Positions 63,052-64,000 of a DNA stretch of 64,000 bases are shown here, one piece after another. Within the stretch, counting starts at the first letter, position 1; each line of letters opens with the position of its first letter. Position numbers and translations under genes: made by a program. The notes beneath the pieces were generated by a model. It saw nothing but the letters and a program-made list of their open reading frames with translations, did no database searches and was not told the DNA's origin. This DNA is from Nocardia australiensis (GTDB taxonomy: Bacteria > Actinomycetota > Actinomycetes > Mycobacteriales > Mycobacteriaceae), in the NCBI RefSeq assembly GCF_020733705.1, contig NZ_JAJFZM010000001.1:1922001-1986000 (forward strand). The letters run 5' to 3'.

Positions 63052-63885
63052 TCAGAGCCCGCGAGCCCGGTCCTCGTAGGCCTTTCGCTTCTCCGCATCC
63101 ACATCGCCGAGGAACGCGTCACCGGAACCGAGCGCCCTGGCGAGCCCATCGGCGACGGATTCCGGCAGCAGATTCACCAGCTGCGCGAGGAACCCGGCCA
63201 TTGCGGTCACCCTGACCTTCGACTTCGGGGCCGAGATCAGGCCGACGACGGCACTAGCGATTTCCTCCGGCTCTGCCGGCCGTAGCAGCTTCGGGGCGCT
63301 CACTCCGGACCCCAACTCGGTGTTGGTCAGCGTCGGCAGCACCGAAGAGAATGCGACGCCTGAACCCCGATACTCCGCACGCAGTGTGTCGGTGAACCCG
63401 AGCACCGCATGCTTGCTCGCGTTATATGTGGCCAGGCCCGGGATATGGGTCTCGCCCGCCAATGACGCGATATTGATGATGTGGCCGCTCTTGCGCGGCA
63501 GCATTCGCGCCAAACCGAGCTTGGAACCGAGAATTACGCCGTAAACATTGATGTCGAGGATCCGGCGGGTGATCTGATCCGGCTCGTCCACAACCCTGCC
63601 GGTCGGCATGATGCCCGCATTATTGATAAGGACGTCGATCCGGCCGACGGTGCGCTCCACCTCGTCGAGGAAACTCTCGAACGAAGCGGGATCGGTGACA
63701 TCGAGCTTGGCGGACAGCTCGAAATCGTGGGTGGCGCCCGACTCCTTCAGCGTCGTCTCGTCGATATCGCCGATCGCGATCTTGGCGCCGAGTGCTCGCA
63801 ACGCGGTCGCGGTGGCCAGTCCGATGCCGCGCGCGCCACCGGTGATGACGACAACCTTGCCGCGAATGTTTGCCGTGTTGCTCAC
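63052..63885 (-). CDS. short-chain dehydrogenase/reductase
   Basis: 277 residues, classical SDR: TGGARGIGLATA nucleotide loop, NNAGIM, Asn113, catalytic Ser141 (NIASLAG), Tyr154-x-x-x-Lys158 (YNASK). C-terminal part rich in Leu/Ala. GTG 63885 overlaps the stop of the upstream gene (GTGA). NAD(P)H-dependent oxidoreductase; substrate unknown, the pairing with the upstream gene may hint at lipid or ketone chemistry. Confidence 0.92.
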   Translation of the reverse strand: MSNTANIRGKVVVITGGARGIGLATATALRALGAKIAIGDIDETTLKESGATHDFELSAKLDVTDPASFESFLDEVERTVGRIDVLINNAGIMPTGRVVDEPDQITRRILDINVYGVILGSKLGLARMLPRKSGHIINIASLAGETHIPGLATYNASKHAVLGFTDTLRAEYRGSGVAFSSVLPTLTNTELGSGVSAPKLLRPAEPEEIASAVVGLISAPKSKVRVTAMAGFLAQLVNLLPESVADGLARALGSGDAFLGDVDAEKRKAYEDRARGL

Positions 63886-64000
63886 CGGTCGTCTCTCTTG
63901 AGCTTCAGCAGTGCCGGAATATCGATTCGGCGCAGGCCGCGCGCACCAGCGGCTCGCATTGCGCCGATCGCGACGAGCAGCTTCGGCATCTGGTACGGGA
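63882..64000 (-). CDS. C-terminal fragment of an upstream gene
   Basis: Only 38 codons are visible, ending IDIPALLKLKRDDR; the 5' part lies outside the window. Preceding residues PYQMPKLLVAIGAMR look like the end of a flavin-dependent monooxygenase or a lipid-active enzyme, but this is a weak impression. Coupled to the SDR gene by a 4-bp overlap, so the two are one operon. Confidence 0.5.
   Translation of the reverse strand, partial: PYQMPKLLVAIGAMRAAGARGLRRIDIPALLKLKRDDR

Noticed and set aside
62738..63079. 113-codon plus-strand frame near the LysR gene
   Set aside because: Runs through the SDR terminator and into the SDR gene on the other strand; no ribosome binding site or domain.

Overview
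The window is high-GC actinobacterial DNA, most likely from Nocardia or a close relative in the Mycobacteriales. The evidence is gene order. Genes from the alpha/beta hydrolase at position 1 to holB at 27.7 kb follow the order of Mycobacterium tuberculosis Rv3670 down to Rv3644c in reverse orientation. Genes from ppa to hpt (52.1-57.3 kb) follow Rv3628 down to Rv3624c. These matches are recalled from knowledge of the M. tuberculosis map; no search was run.

Region 1 (0-11.3 kb): hydrolase fragment, holin-like membrane protein, nhaA and acs on the minus strand. Then comes a four-gene dipeptide/oligopeptide ABC importer operon (dppA-B-C-D, with both ATPases fused) and a degenerate Fic-fold protein. 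Region 2 (11.3-19.3 kb): a ~300-nt RNA in the position of Ms1/MTS2823, a HAD phosphatase, a 72-bp tandem repeat, a 6C RNA with two C-rich hairpins, and the tight-adherence (Tad/Flp pilus) operon ssd-tadA-tadB-tadC-flp-tadE-tadG-like. Region 3 (19.3-27.9 kb): MrfA-type helicase, cold-shock protein, topoisomerase I, DinB-fold protein, DNA polymerase III delta prime and tRNA-Thr(CGT).

Region 4 (27.9-52.1 kb) is accessory and breaks the mycobacterial order. It opens with a decayed tyrosine-recombinase gene beside the tRNA. Small regulator/enzyme pairs follow (SDR with TetR, HxlR with a metallo-beta-lactamase-fold hydrolase). Next are a Pls/PosA-type single-module peptide synthetase translationally coupled to an M1 aminopeptidase, a SAM-IV riboswitch controlling a class V aminotransferase-fold enzyme, and a YbaB / WXG100-like / membrane-protein trio that looks like a type VII secretion effector module. 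Flavin reductase, YbaK, a shortened OHCU-decarboxylase-like protein, crotonase, MarR, a NarL-type two-component system and two exported hydrolases complete the region. It ends in 86-bp direct repeats and a 94-bp near-perfect hairpin.

Region 5 (52.1-64 kb): ppa diverging from dacB, then a zinc metalloprotease, tilS and hpt. Where mycobacteria continue towards ftsH, this genome has a cyclase/membrane-kinase operon (both with unusual active-site residues), an amidase, a LysR regulator, an SDR, and the tail of one more gene running off the window.

All assignments are from reading the sequence and recalled family motifs. Start codons were moved from the longest frame where a ribosome binding site or family alignment argued for it.
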